Assembly: GCA_963835855.1 (NCBI GenBank)
Contig: CAWIHA010000003.1
Location: forward strand, 62,001 to 126,000
Source of the DNA: CAWIHA01 sp963835855
GTDB taxonomy: Bacteria; Acidobacteriota; Terriglobia; Bryobacterales; Bryobacteraceae
Length of the DNA stretch: 64,000 bases
Direction of reading: 5' to 3'
Shown: in pieces, positions 16,668 to 25,609 of the stretch
Position numbering within the stretch: the stretch's first letter is position 1
How the letters are laid out: the number at the start of each line of letters is the position of its first letter
Notes under the pieces: model-generated
Databases searched by the model: none
What the model was told of the DNA's origin: nothing
The model's input: only the letters and a program-made list of their open reading frames with translations
Program-made: the position numbers and the translations under genes

Positions 16668-17954
16668 TTGATCCGTCAGTCCCTTACCCTGATTGTGGCG
16701 CTCGTGGCGGCGCAGGCGGCGCCGGCGCAGAAGGTCGAAGCGGTTAATGTCGACGGCGTGGTGCATCCCATCACGGTCGAGATCATCTCCCGCGCGATTG
16801 AGCAGGCCAAACAGGAAAACGCCGAGTTGGTGCTCATCCGTCTGAATACGCCGGGCGGCTTGATGGAGGCGAACCGCGAGATCATCGAAGAGATCATTGC
16901 CTCGCCAGTTCCGGTCGCGACTTTCGTAGAGCCGAGCGGCGGGCGCGCGGCTTCGGCCGGGTTCTACATCCTCGAAGCGGGCGATATCGCGGCGATGGCC
17001 CCGGGCACCAATACCGGCGCGGCCACTCCGGTGCTCCTCGGCCAGACCATGGACCCGGTCATGCAGCGGAAAGTGCAGAACGACGCTGCTGCGTCGCTGC
17101 GGAGCGTCACAACGAAGCGGGGCCGCAACAGCGAGCTGGCCGAGAAGGCGATCTTCGAAAGCAAGTCGTTTACCGAGAAAGAAGCGCTCGATAACCATCT
17201 TATCGATCTGATCGCGGCGAACGATTCCGATCTCTTCAAAAAGCTGAACGGCCGCGAAATTACGCGTTTCGACGGACGGAAGCAAACGCTGCACTTCAAC
17301 GCGCCGCAGGTGGTCGAATACGAGAAGACCATGCGGGAGAAAATCGTGAGCGCGATCGCCGATCCGAACCGGGCGCTCGTGCTGCTGATACTCGGCGCGC
17401 TCGGCATATACGTCGAATTCCATTCGCCCGGCCTGATCGTTCCAGGCGTGCTGGGAGCAATTATGGCGCTGCTGGGACTCTCGGCTCTCACCGTGCTTCC
17501 CATCAACTGGGTCGGCGCGGCCCTGCTCATGCTGGCGTTCGCGCTGTTCATTCTGGAAGCCAAGTTCGCGACACACGGCATCCTCGCCGTGGGCGGCACG
17601 GTTTCGATGATTTTGGGAGCGCTGTTGCTGATCGAAAGCCCGGTGCCGGAGATGCGCATTCACCTCTCTACGGCGATCGGCGTGGCGCTGCCTTTCGCGA
17701 TCATCACGACGTTCCTGGTCTCGCTGGTGGTGCGGGCCAGAGCAAACAAAGTAGTTACCGGCGCGGCGGGAATGCTCGGCGAGGCGGGCGTGGCGCACAC
17801 GCCGCTCCAGCCGGCCGGGAAAGTCTTCATTCACGGGGAATACTGGGATGCTGTTTCGTCAACGCCTGTCGAAGCGGGCGCGCGCGTGCGCGTAACCGCG
17901 GTCGAGGGATTGGCGCTCAAAGTGGAACCAACGGCCAAAGGCCAGAATCGCTGA
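16668..17954 (+). CDS. NfeD1b family membrane serine protease
   Basis: 428 residues from a TTG start preceded by TAAGGA. A signal-like N-terminus leads into a ClpP/SppA-type domain with LNTPGGLMEA and GRAASAGFYI (Ser96 as nucleophile); Lys135 (MQRKVQNDA) fits the second member of the Ser-Lys dyad. Four or five transmembrane helices follow (about residues 235-370), then a C-terminal OB-fold NfeD domain (GAAGMLGEAGVAHTPLQPAG). The slipin gene begins 15 nt downstream; this NfeD-stomatin pairing is conserved, and the protease is known to cleave the C-terminus of the partner in archaeal homologs. Confidence 0.88.
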   Translation: MIRQSLTLIVALVAAQAAPAQKVEAVNVDGVVHPITVEIISRAIEQAKQENAELVLIRLNTPGGLMEANREIIEEIIASPVPVATFVEPSGGRAASAGFYILEAGDIAAMAPGTNTGAATPVLLGQTMDPVMQRKVQNDAAASLRSVTTKRGRNSELAEKAIFESKSFTEKEALDNHLIDLIAANDSDLFKKLNGREITRFDGRKQTLHFNAPQVVEYEKTMREKIVSAIADPNRALVLLILGALGIYVEFHSPGLIVPGVLGAIMALLGLSALTVLPINWVGAALLMLAFALFILEAKFATHGILAVGGTVSMILGALLLIESPVPEMRIHLSTAIGVALPFAIITTFLVSLVVRARANKVVTGAAGMLGEAGVAHTPLQPAGKVFIHGEYWDAVSSTPVEAGARVRVTAVEGLALKVEPTAKGQNR

Positions 17955-17969
17955 AATTACGAGGGCTCA

Positions 17970-18755
17970 ATGGACAACATGTACTATATCGTGCTCGTCA
18001 TCATCGCCATTTACCTCCTGGCGTCTATCAAGATCCTTGCGGAATACGAACGCGGCGTAATCTTCCGGTTGGGCCGTGTGCTGCCGAAGCCGAAAGGGCC
18101 CGGCGTGATTCTCGTATTCGCGCCCATAGACCGGATGGTGCGCACCTCGCTGCGGGTCGAGACGCTCGAGGTGCCGCCGCAAGACGTGGTCACTCGCGAC
18201 AACGTCACTGTCAAGGTAAACGCAGTCATTTACTTCCGTGTCATCGATCCCACCCGCGCCGTCATCGAGGTGGCGAATTACCTCTATGCCACATCCCAGC
18301 TCGCGCAGACCACGCTGCGCAGCGTGCTCGGTGAAGTGGAGCTCGACGAGCTGCTGAGCCAGCGTGAGAAGCTGAACGTCCGGCTGCAATCAGTGCTCGA
18401 CCAGCACACCGGTCCGTGGGGCGTGAAGGTGGCGATGGTTGAAGTCAAGCAGGTGGATCTGGCCGAGCAGATGATTCGCGCCATCGCACGGCAGGCGGAA
18501 GCCGAGCGCGAGCGCCGCGCGAAAATCATCCATGCCGAGGGCGAATACTCGGCCGCGGAAAAGCTCTGCATGGCGGCTGAGCTGATCCAGCGCCAGCCGG
18601 CCGCCATCCAATTGCGGTATCTGCAAACGCTGGTGGAAATCGGCACGGAAAAGAACACGACGATTGTGTTTCCGCTGCCCGTGGATATACTTTCCTCCCT
18701 GGAAAAAGCGCTGGATCGGGCCGGCCAGGCGAGCGGCGAGCCGAAGAAGGCATAG
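17970..18755 (+). CDS. Slipin (stomatin/prohibitin SPFH family)
   Basis: 261 residues: one N-terminal membrane helix (YYIVLVIIAIYLLASI), then the SPFH domain (EYERGVIFRLGRVL, PGVILVFAPIDRMVR, TRDNVTVKVNAVIYFRV) and a charged coiled-coil (IARQAEAERERRAKIIHAEG). The C-terminal hydrophobic sequence (TTIVFPLPVDILSSL) matches the segment that NfeD1b proteases recognise in homologs. Such proteins form membrane microdomain scaffolds. It is encoded immediately after its likely processing protease. Confidence 0.92.
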   Translation: MDNMYYIVLVIIAIYLLASIKILAEYERGVIFRLGRVLPKPKGPGVILVFAPIDRMVRTSLRVETLEVPPQDVVTRDNVTVKVNAVIYFRVIDPTRAVIEVANYLYATSQLAQTTLRSVLGEVELDELLSQREKLNVRLQSVLDQHTGPWGVKVAMVEVKQVDLAEQMIRAIARQAEAERERRAKIIHAEGEYSAAEKLCMAAELIQRQPAAIQLRYLQTLVEIGTEKNTTIVFPLPVDILSSLEKALDRAGQASGEPKKA

Positions 18756-18931
18756 GAGGCAGACTGTTCGGGGAAAGGTCCGCGCGGCGCTGCCATCCGC
18801 GGCTGGGTGAGAGCGGGCGGAGCCAGCCAGAGAGGGCTGGTACGCTCAGATCAGCCTAATGCAGCGGATCGTAGCGCCGATCTATAAAGTGTTCATTTGC
18901 GCGCACCAGTGGATGTTGAAGTTGGTAAGCC

Positions 18932-19633
18932 ATGGCCAAGAACGAAAGCGGCGAGTTTGAGCTTTTGGTCGGCAACAAGCAACTGATCAGCATTGTGTTC
19001 ATCATGATGGTCCTGTTCGGGGCGGTTTTCTCGATGGGATACTTCGTGGGGCGTAATTCGACGCCCGAGCCGTCCGCCGCGGCTGGAACCGCCAAGCCTT
19101 CACCGGAGGGAACGGGCGGCGTGCGCCCGGAACCTTCGGGACCTCTTGCCCAAGACTCGTCGGCTGCCGAGGCGCCGCAAACGTCCGGCGATTCCACTCT
19201 AGCGCCGGGTGAGGCGCAGGTGGCGAATACGGAAACCGCACCTGTCGCGACCCCAAACGCCGAGGCGGCAACTGCCGCGGTCGAAGCCACGCCAGTTCAG
19301 GCGATGCCGGCCGCGACCGTCCAGCCGCAGCCGCCCAGCAAGCCGGCGGCGCCGCCGAAGGCAGCCGCGGCGAGCGCCCAGCCATCGCTTCCGGCGCCCG
19401 GCCAAGTCTTCTTGCAAGTGGAGGCGGTGAAGCGGCCCGAGGCCGAGCTGGTTGCCGATGTCCTGAGGAAGAAGGGCTTTCCGGCGCTCGTGGCGCCGGC
19501 GGTTGTGGAGGGCCAAGCCAGCGGCCAGGTTTACCGCGTACTCGTCGGACCGTTGAAGGACGCTACGGCGGTTGCCAAATCCAAATCCGATCTCGAGTCC
19601 GCGGGATTCAAGCCAATCGTAAGAAAATACTAA
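18932..19633 (+). CDS. SPOR domain membrane protein
   Basis: 233 residues: a short cytoplasmic start, one transmembrane helix (ISIVFIMMVLFGAVFSMGYF), a long Ala/Pro/Glu-rich periplasmic linker (about 45-150) and a C-terminal SPOR domain (VFLQVEAVKRPEAELVADVL; VYRVLVGPLKDATAV). SPOR domains bind denuded glycan strands at the division septum. The gene lies 2 nt upstream of lipA, so it is co-transcribed with lipA and lnt, an arrangement that looks organisational. Confidence 0.85.
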   Translation: MAKNESGEFELLVGNKQLISIVFIMMVLFGAVFSMGYFVGRNSTPEPSAAAGTAKPSPEGTGGVRPEPSGPLAQDSSAAEAPQTSGDSTLAPGEAQVANTETAPVATPNAEAATAAVEATPVQAMPAATVQPQPPSKPAAPPKAAAASAQPSLPAPGQVFLQVEAVKRPEAELVADVLRKKGFPALVAPAVVEGQASGQVYRVLVGPLKDATAVAKSKSDLESAGFKPIVRKY

Positions 19634-19635
19634 AA

Positions 19636-20565
19636 GTGCAGGAGCAACAACTGCTGGTTGACCCGCGGCCGGAGGGTGACGCGCCAGGAAGACCGCTGCG
19701 TCTGCCCGAATGGTTGCGTAAAACCCAGGCGCACTTCGTTTCCGTGCACGAGCTGAAGCAGGGCTTCCGGAAATTGGGGCTGCACACGGTGTGCGAATCC
19801 GCGCGCTGCCCCAACCTCCACGAATGCTTCCACCGCGGTGCGGCAACGTTCCTGATTCTAGGCAACCTGTGCACGCGCGGCTGCGGTTTCTGTTCGGTGC
19901 CGAAAGGCTCGCCGCGCAAGAACGAATTTGCGCTTGACTCCGGCGAGCCGGCAAACGTCGCGCGCATGGCCGCGAGAATGCGCCTGCGATACGTGGTCAT
20001 CACCAGCGTGAACCGCGACGATCTGCCCGACGGCGGCTCGCGCCATTTTGCCGAAACCGTCCGCGAGGTGCGCAAGGCGCTTCCGAATGCCCGCGTGGAA
20101 GTGCTGGCTCCGGACTTCTGTGGCGACCTGGATGCGGTCGCGCGTGTACTCGACGCCGCGCCGGATGTTTTCAATCACAACATGGAAACCGTCACGCGCC
20201 TCTACCGCCGGGTCCGCCCGCAGGCCGGCTACCGGCGCTCGCTCGAAGTCCTCGCCTTCGCCCGGCGCCACCGGCCGGAGATCCTCACGAAGTCCGGGCT
20301 GATGGTGGGGCTCGGTGAGCGGCCCGAAGAGGTCGAGCAATTGCTGCGCGATCTGCGCGCCGCCGGCGCCGATGCCGTCACCATCGGCCAGTATCTGCAA
20401 CCGGGCCGGCGCAACCTGCCCGTTGCCGCGTTTATCACGCCTGGGCAATTCGATTCCTACCGCGACTACGGCCTTTCGATCGGCTTCAAGGCGGTGTTCA
20501 GCGGGCCGCTGGTTCGCAGTTCCTACATGGCGGAATCAATGGCCGCGCAAGCCAGGTGCTCTTGA
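19636..20565 (+). CDS. lipA: Lipoyl synthase
   Basis: 309 residues from a GTG start 2 nt after the SPOR stop. Both iron-sulfur motifs are intact: the auxiliary cluster CESARCPNLHEC and the radical-SAM CTRGCGFC. The family sequence VVITSVNRDDLPDGGSRHF and the late RSSYMAE serine region (auxiliary-cluster ligand) are present. It inserts two sulfur atoms into protein-bound octanoyl groups to make lipoyl cofactor. The stop overlaps the GTG of lnt by 10 nt. No lipB is seen in the window. Confidence 0.96.
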   Translation: MQEQQLLVDPRPEGDAPGRPLRLPEWLRKTQAHFVSVHELKQGFRKLGLHTVCESARCPNLHECFHRGAATFLILGNLCTRGCGFCSVPKGSPRKNEFALDSGEPANVARMAARMRLRYVVITSVNRDDLPDGGSRHFAETVREVRKALPNARVEVLAPDFCGDLDAVARVLDAAPDVFNHNMETVTRLYRRVRPQAGYRRSLEVLAFARRHRPEILTKSGLMVGLGERPEEVEQLLRDLRAAGADAVTIGQYLQPGRRNLPVAAFITPGQFDSYRDYGLSIGFKAVFSGPLVRSSYMAESMAAQARCS

Positions 20566-22046
20566 ACTTCGCACTCGCGCTCCTGACTGCGGTCCTGCTG
20601 GTCCTGGCATTTCCGCGTTTCGATTTCGCGTTTCTGGCGCCGGTTGCCCTGGCGCCATTGCTGATCGGCTTGGCGCGCGAGCCGGGGCGCCTGCGGCGCA
20701 TGTTCCTGGGCTGGGCGGCGGGCGGCGTCTACTGGGCCGGAGTTTGCTATTGGATCCAGTCCGTGCTGCACGTCCACGGTGACATGGCAGCCTGGGCCAG
20801 TTGGCTTGCTTTCGCGCTGTTCTCGATCTTCAAAGCGCTACATCTGGCGGCGTTCGGGCTGCTCGCGGGATTGTTGATTGCCCGGCGCTGGGCGCTTGTT
20901 ACCGTGCCCGCGCTTTGGGTGGCGATCGAAAGCACGCACGCCTGGTTCGGCTTTGCCTGGCTCGGGCTCGGCAACGCAGGCATCAACATGAGCGTGCCGA
21001 TGCGCCTGGCGCCCTACACCGGCGTCTACGGTCTCTCGTTTGTGTTCGCGATGATGGGGACGGCGGTCGCGCTCGCCATTCTGCGCCGGCCGCGCCGCCA
21101 GTTGGCGTGGTTGCTGCTGCTGCCCCTGTTGTATTTGCTGCCATCATTGCCGGCCGCGCGGCCAGGCACGGAAACGGCGGTGCTCGTTCAGCCGAACGTC
21201 TCCGAAACGGCCGATTGGACACGGCAGTGGATCGACGACATGCATGAGCGTCTCGAAGCGCTCTCGATACACGCCGCGCTGGGGATGCCCAGCGCCGCGC
21301 CGTATCTGATCGTCTGGCCCGAAATCCCCGCGCCCATGTACTATTACGAGGACCCAGCGTTCCGCGCTCAGGTTGACGATTTCGCCCGCACGGCGAACGC
21401 GTACCTGCTGTTGAACGTGGTGCCGCACACGCCGAGCGGTGCGCCTTTGAACTCGGCCCTTCTCATCTCGCCCGAGGGTCAGCCGCTCGGCCGCTACGAC
21501 AAAATGAACCTGGTCCCATTCGGCGAATACGTGCCCTCGCTCTTCAAGGCGCTGGCCGCGAAGGTCTCGACCGAAGCAGGCGATTTCGCGCCCGGGCATG
21601 AACAAGTGGTCCTGCCCGCTGGCCCGCACCGCATCGGCGCGTTCGTTTGCTACGAATCGGTATTTCCGGATTTTGTGCGGAAGTTCGCTGCCGGGGGCGC
21701 CGGCGTCCTAGTTAATATCTCGAACGATGGCTGGTACGGCACATCCGCGGCCCGTTATCAGCACTTGAAGATCGTGCGGATGCGCGCGGCGGAGAATCGC
21801 CGCTGGATCCTGCGGGCGACCAACGACGGCATCACCGCAACCATCGACCCAGCCGGGCGCGTCTATGAGAACCTGCCGTCTTATGTCACTGGCGCGGCGC
21901 GCACCGATTATTCCTACGTCGAGGGGGTCACGTTCTATTCGCGATACGGCGACTGGTTCGTATGGCTCTCGGCCGTGCTTGCGGTGGCGGGCCTCGCCGC
22001 GGCCGTCTGCGCCCGGCCGCGGGAGATGGTGAAGAAGACGCCGTAG
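20556..22046 (+). CDS. lnt: Apolipoprotein N-acyltransferase
   Basis: 496 residues with six to seven N-terminal membrane helices and a periplasmic nitrilase-like domain. The catalytic triad is visible as Glu in IVWPEIPAP, Lys in RYDKMNLVPFGEYVP and Cys in GAFVCYESVFPD, followed by ISNDGWYG. It N-acylates the diacylglyceryl-cysteine of lipoproteins. The final helix and C-terminus (LAVAGLAAAVCARPR) are encoded within a 47-bp sequence that recurs at 23656-23702. Confidence 0.95.
   Translation: MLLNFALALLTAVLLVLAFPRFDFAFLAPVALAPLLIGLAREPGRLRRMFLGWAAGGVYWAGVCYWIQSVLHVHGDMAAWASWLAFALFSIFKALHLAAFGLLAGLLIARRWALVTVPALWVAIESTHAWFGFAWLGLGNAGINMSVPMRLAPYTGVYGLSFVFAMMGTAVALAILRRPRRQLAWLLLLPLLYLLPSLPAARPGTETAVLVQPNVSETADWTRQWIDDMHERLEALSIHAALGMPSAAPYLIVWPEIPAPMYYYEDPAFRAQVDDFARTANAYLLLNVVPHTPSGAPLNSALLISPEGQPLGRYDKMNLVPFGEYVPSLFKALAAKVSTEAGDFAPGHEQVVLPAGPHRIGAFVCYESVFPDFVRKFAAGGAGVLVNISNDGWYGTSAARYQHLKIVRMRAAENRRWILRATNDGITATIDPAGRVYENLPSYVTGAARTDYSYVEGVTFYSRYGDWFVWLSAVLAVAGLAAAVCARPREMVKKTP
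21977..22023 (+). repeat. 47-bp direct repeat, copy 1 (inside lnt 3' end)
   Basis: This segment, starting GCTTGCGGTGGCGGGCCTCG and ending GGCCGCGGG, is identical to 23656-23702. It encodes the last transmembrane residues of Lnt. The two copies flank the oppositely oriented DUF4139 gene. Confidence 0.9.
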
Positions 22047-22099
22047 GACGGCCCGCACCCCTGGCCGCGGAGGCGTGGCCAATTCAGCGGGCAGCCTGC

Positions 22100-23593
22100 T
22101 CACCACGTGTAATGCACCGTGTAATTGATCACCGCCTCTTCGCCTGCGCCGATGACCGGTCGAAACTCTACCGTGCGCGCGTCGGTCTTCTTGTATTGCG
22201 CTGAGCTTACCGAAATGTCCCACTGGTACCAGCGATACATATGCTCCACGACGCGGACTGTGACGGGTTCCTTCTTGTGATTGCGCACTTTGATCTCGAA
22301 GGTCTCACTAGCCGTGTTGCCACGTTGATCCAACGTGAAATTGGTCTGGCGGCGTTCCCCGACGAGGTCAAAAGCATTGCCGGTGTAAAGGCGGACTGTC
22401 TCGTCCTTGGGCGTGTGATCGATCTGGTCTTCGCCGATGAACTCGTTGCGTCCGTCCGCGTCGCGCCGGTAGACCTTCACTTTGCCGGCGGGAAGCGGCA
22501 TGCCGAGATACGATTTCTCCGAGTTCCGGAATTCGAGCATCACCCAGATCTTGGGGTTCGATAACGCGCCGTAATCGGACCGGGTACGGAGGTTCTCGGC
22601 ATTCCAGCCACGATACTGCGGGTCCGTCTTGAATCCGTCGTATACGTAAACCCGTGCGGCCGGAACGTTGGCGGCACGTATAAACTCCACCTGCTTGATT
22701 TCCCGGTCCAGCAACGTTGTGGGCCGTTCGAGCGTGTAGAGGTGGTATTCCTCGAACGAGCGCTCGGTTACGGTTGGGGGAGCCGCATTGCTCATTGCTA
22801 GTCCGGCCATAACTTGAGGTCCCCTCTCGTTGGTGCTGACCCGTGCCACATCTCCCGCCATGAGCTTGACGCTGGCATTGTCGAAGTCCTTGCCGCTCAT
22901 ATTTTCGAGAGTGACCCACCCAATGATGTCGAAGGTGTCTCCTTTTTCGGGCGCAATCGCGTTGTAGCTCGCCTCCCAGCGCATCCCGCCCGTCAGGTAT
23001 GAGAACTCGACGTCGTGTTTGCCGTCCTCGCCGGACCACAGCCTCCACAGCAGCGTCGGTTTCAGAAACGCCTTCGGGTCGAGGGCTTCGAAACTCGGTT
23101 TCCCGGGCAGGCCGAACTGGATCTTGCCCTCCACTTCCACAATCGGCTGGCCACCGCCCTCCGGGCTCCCATAAGCCATCTGACTGTACTGATACTGCGA
23201 GCCATAACGCTGAAACGCGGCAGTGTGGGGGACGTAGCCGCTCCGCAAGATCTTGCCCTGTACGATCTTCTTTTCCCCTGCCGGAAGGGTGACTGCAAAG
23301 TCCAGCACCTTGCCCTCCGACTTGCTCAGCAAGAGGCCCTCGCTCAGCGGATCGCTTTCGTAGTTCTGCTCCAGAATCTGGATCGAGCCGGGCAGGTGAA
23401 CGTCGCGAAGCACAACCGAATCAGGCTCCAAGTGAGCGGTGATATCGGCAACGCGAAGTTCGTTCGCGCCTTTCGTCAAGTCAAGGACGCGCGTCTCCTT
23501 CACCGCGGCGAAGTTCTGGTTGTAGATGGTGAGTTGCGTTTGTGCAAACGCGGCGCTCAATGCCAGTGCTGCAATCACGAGCAGAGATTTCAT
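22100..23593 (-). CDS. DUF4139 domain-containing secreted protein
   Basis: 497 residues with a signal peptide (MKSLLVIAALALSAAFAQ). The family pattern of a beta-rich N-terminus (LTIYNQNFAAVKETRVLDL; LPGSIQILEQNYESDPLS) and a central to C-terminal DUF4139 region (YLTGGMRWEASYNAIAPEKG, SYLGMPLPAGKVKVYRRDAD, RVVEHMYRWYQWDIS) is complete. DUF4139 proteins are periplasmic or surface proteins of unknown function. It is transcribed towards lnt, with 53 bp between their ends, and stands between two copies of the lnt-derived direct repeat. Confidence 0.8.
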   Translation of the reverse strand: MKSLLVIAALALSAAFAQTQLTIYNQNFAAVKETRVLDLTKGANELRVADITAHLEPDSVVLRDVHLPGSIQILEQNYESDPLSEGLLLSKSEGKVLDFAVTLPAGEKKIVQGKILRSGYVPHTAAFQRYGSQYQYSQMAYGSPEGGGQPIVEVEGKIQFGLPGKPSFEALDPKAFLKPTLLWRLWSGEDGKHDVEFSYLTGGMRWEASYNAIAPEKGDTFDIIGWVTLENMSGKDFDNASVKLMAGDVARVSTNERGPQVMAGLAMSNAAPPTVTERSFEEYHLYTLERPTTLLDREIKQVEFIRAANVPAARVYVYDGFKTDPQYRGWNAENLRTRSDYGALSNPKIWVMLEFRNSEKSYLGMPLPAGKVKVYRRDADGRNEFIGEDQIDHTPKDETVRLYTGNAFDLVGERRQTNFTLDQRGNTASETFEIKVRNHKKEPVTVRVVEHMYRWYQWDISVSSAQYKKTDARTVEFRPVIGAGEEAVINYTVHYTW

Positions 23594-23655
23594 GTGCCCT
23601 CCTCAAGGGAGTATAGCGGGTTGAGACCTTCGGCGTTGTTGAGTTGACCAGAGAG

Positions 23656-23702
23656 GCTTGCGGTGGCGGGCCTCGCCGCGGCCGTCTGCGCCCGGCCGCG
23701 GG
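23656..23702 (+). repeat. 47-bp direct repeat, copy 2 (lnt 3' remnant upstream of tatA)
   Basis: Identical to 21977-22023. Read in the same frame it continues R-G-W-L-K-K-P-S-P-E-T-A and stop, an alternative ending for Lnt. It is therefore a displaced lnt 3' fragment lying between the DUF4139 promoter side and tatA, consistent with insertion or duplication at this point. Confidence 0.85.
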
Positions 23703-23828
23703 GGTGGCTGAAGAAACCATCGCCGGAAACAGCCTAAACTATTGAAATCATTTGGGATGTTTCTGCCACGGCACTGGTCCCTTCCGAGCGTGACCGAAGC
23801 GTGCTACACTTCGTCTTGGAAGTGCAAC

Positions 23829-24026
23829 ATGATTGAAGACTTGCTACGACCGCAGCATCTGCTTGTGATCCTGGCCGTCGCCCTCATCTTCTTCGGTCCG
23901 AAGAAGCTGCCCGAGCTGGGCAAGGGCCTGGCGCAAGGCATTCGCAGCTTTAAGGACGCCCTGAAGGAAACCAAGGACGCCGTAAAGGACACGAAGCCGG
24001 AGGACGCGGCCACGCCCAAGGTCTAG
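23829..24026 (+). CDS. tatA: Twin-arginine translocase subunit TatA
   Basis: 65 residues from the ATG at 23829 (GGAAG lies 7 nt upstream; the frame extends upstream but the added residues are not TatA-like). It has one membrane helix (HLLVILAVALIFFG), the conserved FGPKKLPELGKGL hinge and amphipathic helix, and a charged tail (KDALKETKDAVKDTKPED). TatA multimers form the pore for folded proteins. tatB/tatC are not in the window, so the other components lie elsewhere. Confidence 0.93.
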   Translation: MIEDLLRPQHLLVILAVALIFFGPKKLPELGKGLAQGIRSFKDALKETKDAVKDTKPEDAATPKV

Positions 24027-24057
24027 CAGCTCCCGCAGCGCTTACTGCCTTCCGCGT

Positions 24058-25131
24058 TCAGCCGTGCCTTATGAGCAGCACGTCCCCGTCGCGCACGATG
24101 TAATCCTTGCCCTCGAGGCGCAGGAGGCCCTTCTCGCGCGCGCCAGCGTAGCCGCCCGCATCGATCAGCGCGCGCCAGTTCACCACCTCGGCGCGGATGA
24201 ACCTCTTTGCGAAGTCGGTATGGATGGCGCCCGCCGCGGTTAACGCCGTGCTATTCATCGGGACCGTCCAGGCGCGCACCTCGGTTTCACCCGCCGTGAG
24301 AAATGACATCAGGCCAAGCAGCAAGTAACTCGCCGAGATGAGCCGCTCGAGGCCGAATTCCTTCAAGCCGTAGCTGGCCAGGTATTCGCGCGCCTCCTCG
24401 CCGGAAAGCTCGGCCAGCTCGGCCTCGATTTTCCCGCAGACCGCCGTCACCGCCGTATGCGGCCGTCCGGCGAGCGGCCCGTTGCGGTACTCGGCCTCGA
24501 TCTCGTGCAGGCGCGGCGCGCCGGATTCGCCGAGATTCAGGACGTACAACATCGGTTTCTGCGAAAGGAACTGAAAACCGCGGATGCGTTTTTCCTCGTC
24601 GCCGCTCAACTCCAGCGCGCGCAGAGGCTGGTTGGCTTCGAGCGCCGCCTTCGATCGCTCCAGGATCTCGAACTCACGATCGAGCTCGGGCGCTTTCATC
24701 TTCTTGCGGTCTTTGTCGAGCCGCTCCAGGCGCTTCTCGACCACCATGAGGTCGCTCAGGATCAGCTCCAGTTCGACGTTTTCGAGATCGCGCAGCGGAT
24801 CGACGGAGCCCGCCTCGTGCGGAATGCTGGGGTCCTCGAAGAGGCGCAGCACGTGCGCGAACGCATCCACCACACGCAGGCCGGCCAGGTAGCTGGGATC
24901 GCGCAACGCCTCCTTGGAAACCGGGGGCGTATCGACGTATTCGACGACGGCGTGCGTCATCTTGGGCGGCTGGAACAGCGCGGCGAGCGCTTCGACACGG
25001 GGATCTGGAACCCGCGCGACGCCGATGCGGATCGCCATCGATCCGATGCGCGCGGCCTCGGGCACGCCGGTCAGGATCGTGAACAGGGAAGTCTTGCCCA
25101 CCAGGGGCAGGCCGATAATCGCGGTTTTCAT
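24058..25131 (-). CDS. ychF: YchF-like GTP/ATP-binding protein (Obg family)
   Basis: 357 residues from the ATG at 25131 (MKTAIIGLPLVGKTSLF); the frame extends 27 codons further upstream, but the P-loop normally sits at the extreme N-terminus. The G1 motif is GLPLVGKTS and the G3-like region is VEYVDTPPVS, followed by a coiled coil (VEKRLERLDKDRKKMKAPEL). The NLGE motif of YchF (LYVLNLGESG) replaces the NKxD of ordinary GTPases, typical of ATP-preferring YchF. A TGS-like C-terminus (EVRAWTVPMNSTALTAAGAI; VRDGDVLLIRHG) closes the protein. Slight divergence from E. coli YchF (363 residues) is noted. Confidence 0.85.
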   Translation of the reverse strand: MKTAIIGLPLVGKTSLFTILTGVPEAARIGSMAIRIGVARVPDPRVEALAALFQPPKMTHAVVEYVDTPPVSKEALRDPSYLAGLRVVDAFAHVLRLFEDPSIPHEAGSVDPLRDLENVELELILSDLMVVEKRLERLDKDRKKMKAPELDREFEILERSKAALEANQPLRALELSGDEEKRIRGFQFLSQKPMLYVLNLGESGAPRLHEIEAEYRNGPLAGRPHTAVTAVCGKIEAELAELSGEEAREYLASYGLKEFGLERLISASYLLLGLMSFLTAGETEVRAWTVPMNSTALTAAGAIHTDFAKRFIRAEVVNWRALIDAGGYAGAREKGLLRLEGKDYIVRDGDVLLIRHG

Positions 25132-25609
25132 AATGTAGTGTACATCGTCCAGGCCAAAAACACCGCGCTCATCCTGGCGCACGCGCTTCCGGAATGGACC
25201 CGCAAACCGCACGTGCTGAGATTTCTATGGCGTCCTCCACGCCCACCCGCAAGGGTTGAGACGTCCGGCACGGGTCCGTAAACCGGAATTTCGGCGCCGG
25301 GCACGTTTCAGAGCGGCAAGCGGTAAGGCGGCCGCCGGTGCTGGTGCGGGCGTAGCCGTATTTCATCCCTGCATTGTGAAACAGAGTTATGAAACACGCA
25401 AGCCCCGCCATTTGCACGGGTTCCCGCGCTGGGTCAAGACTTACCCTTTCTGAAACACGAAAAAGCCCGCGCCTGATCGAGCGGGGCTATGGCTGCATCG
25501 TCGGAGCTTCGTACTCGGCCCCCCCGGTAGTAACTTGGCGCTCACATCGGCCTTAGCTTGGCCAGCACCCCAGATTTAGCGCACTGCCGACGGCTGCCAG
25601 TGCGCCGCC
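25132..25609. other. 478-bp intergenic region
   Basis: No supported gene. The region holds the egtD-side terminator hairpin (25460-25488) and the leader of the ychF-like gene. GC-rich runs and short open frames on both strands have no recognisable family content. Confidence 0.5.
25460..25488 (-). terminator. Rho-independent-like terminator downstream of egtD
   Basis: On the minus strand, AGCCCCGC and GCGCGGGCT pair (with one bulge) around an 8-nt loop and are followed by TTTTTCG. It lies about 120 bp past the egtD stop and fits the end of the egtB-egtD transcript. Confidence 0.55.

Noticed and set aside
22368..23048. 226-residue minus-strand ORF within the DUF4139 gene
   Set aside because: Alternative frame with Arg/Gly-rich composition; the DUF4139 frame is clearly the coding one.
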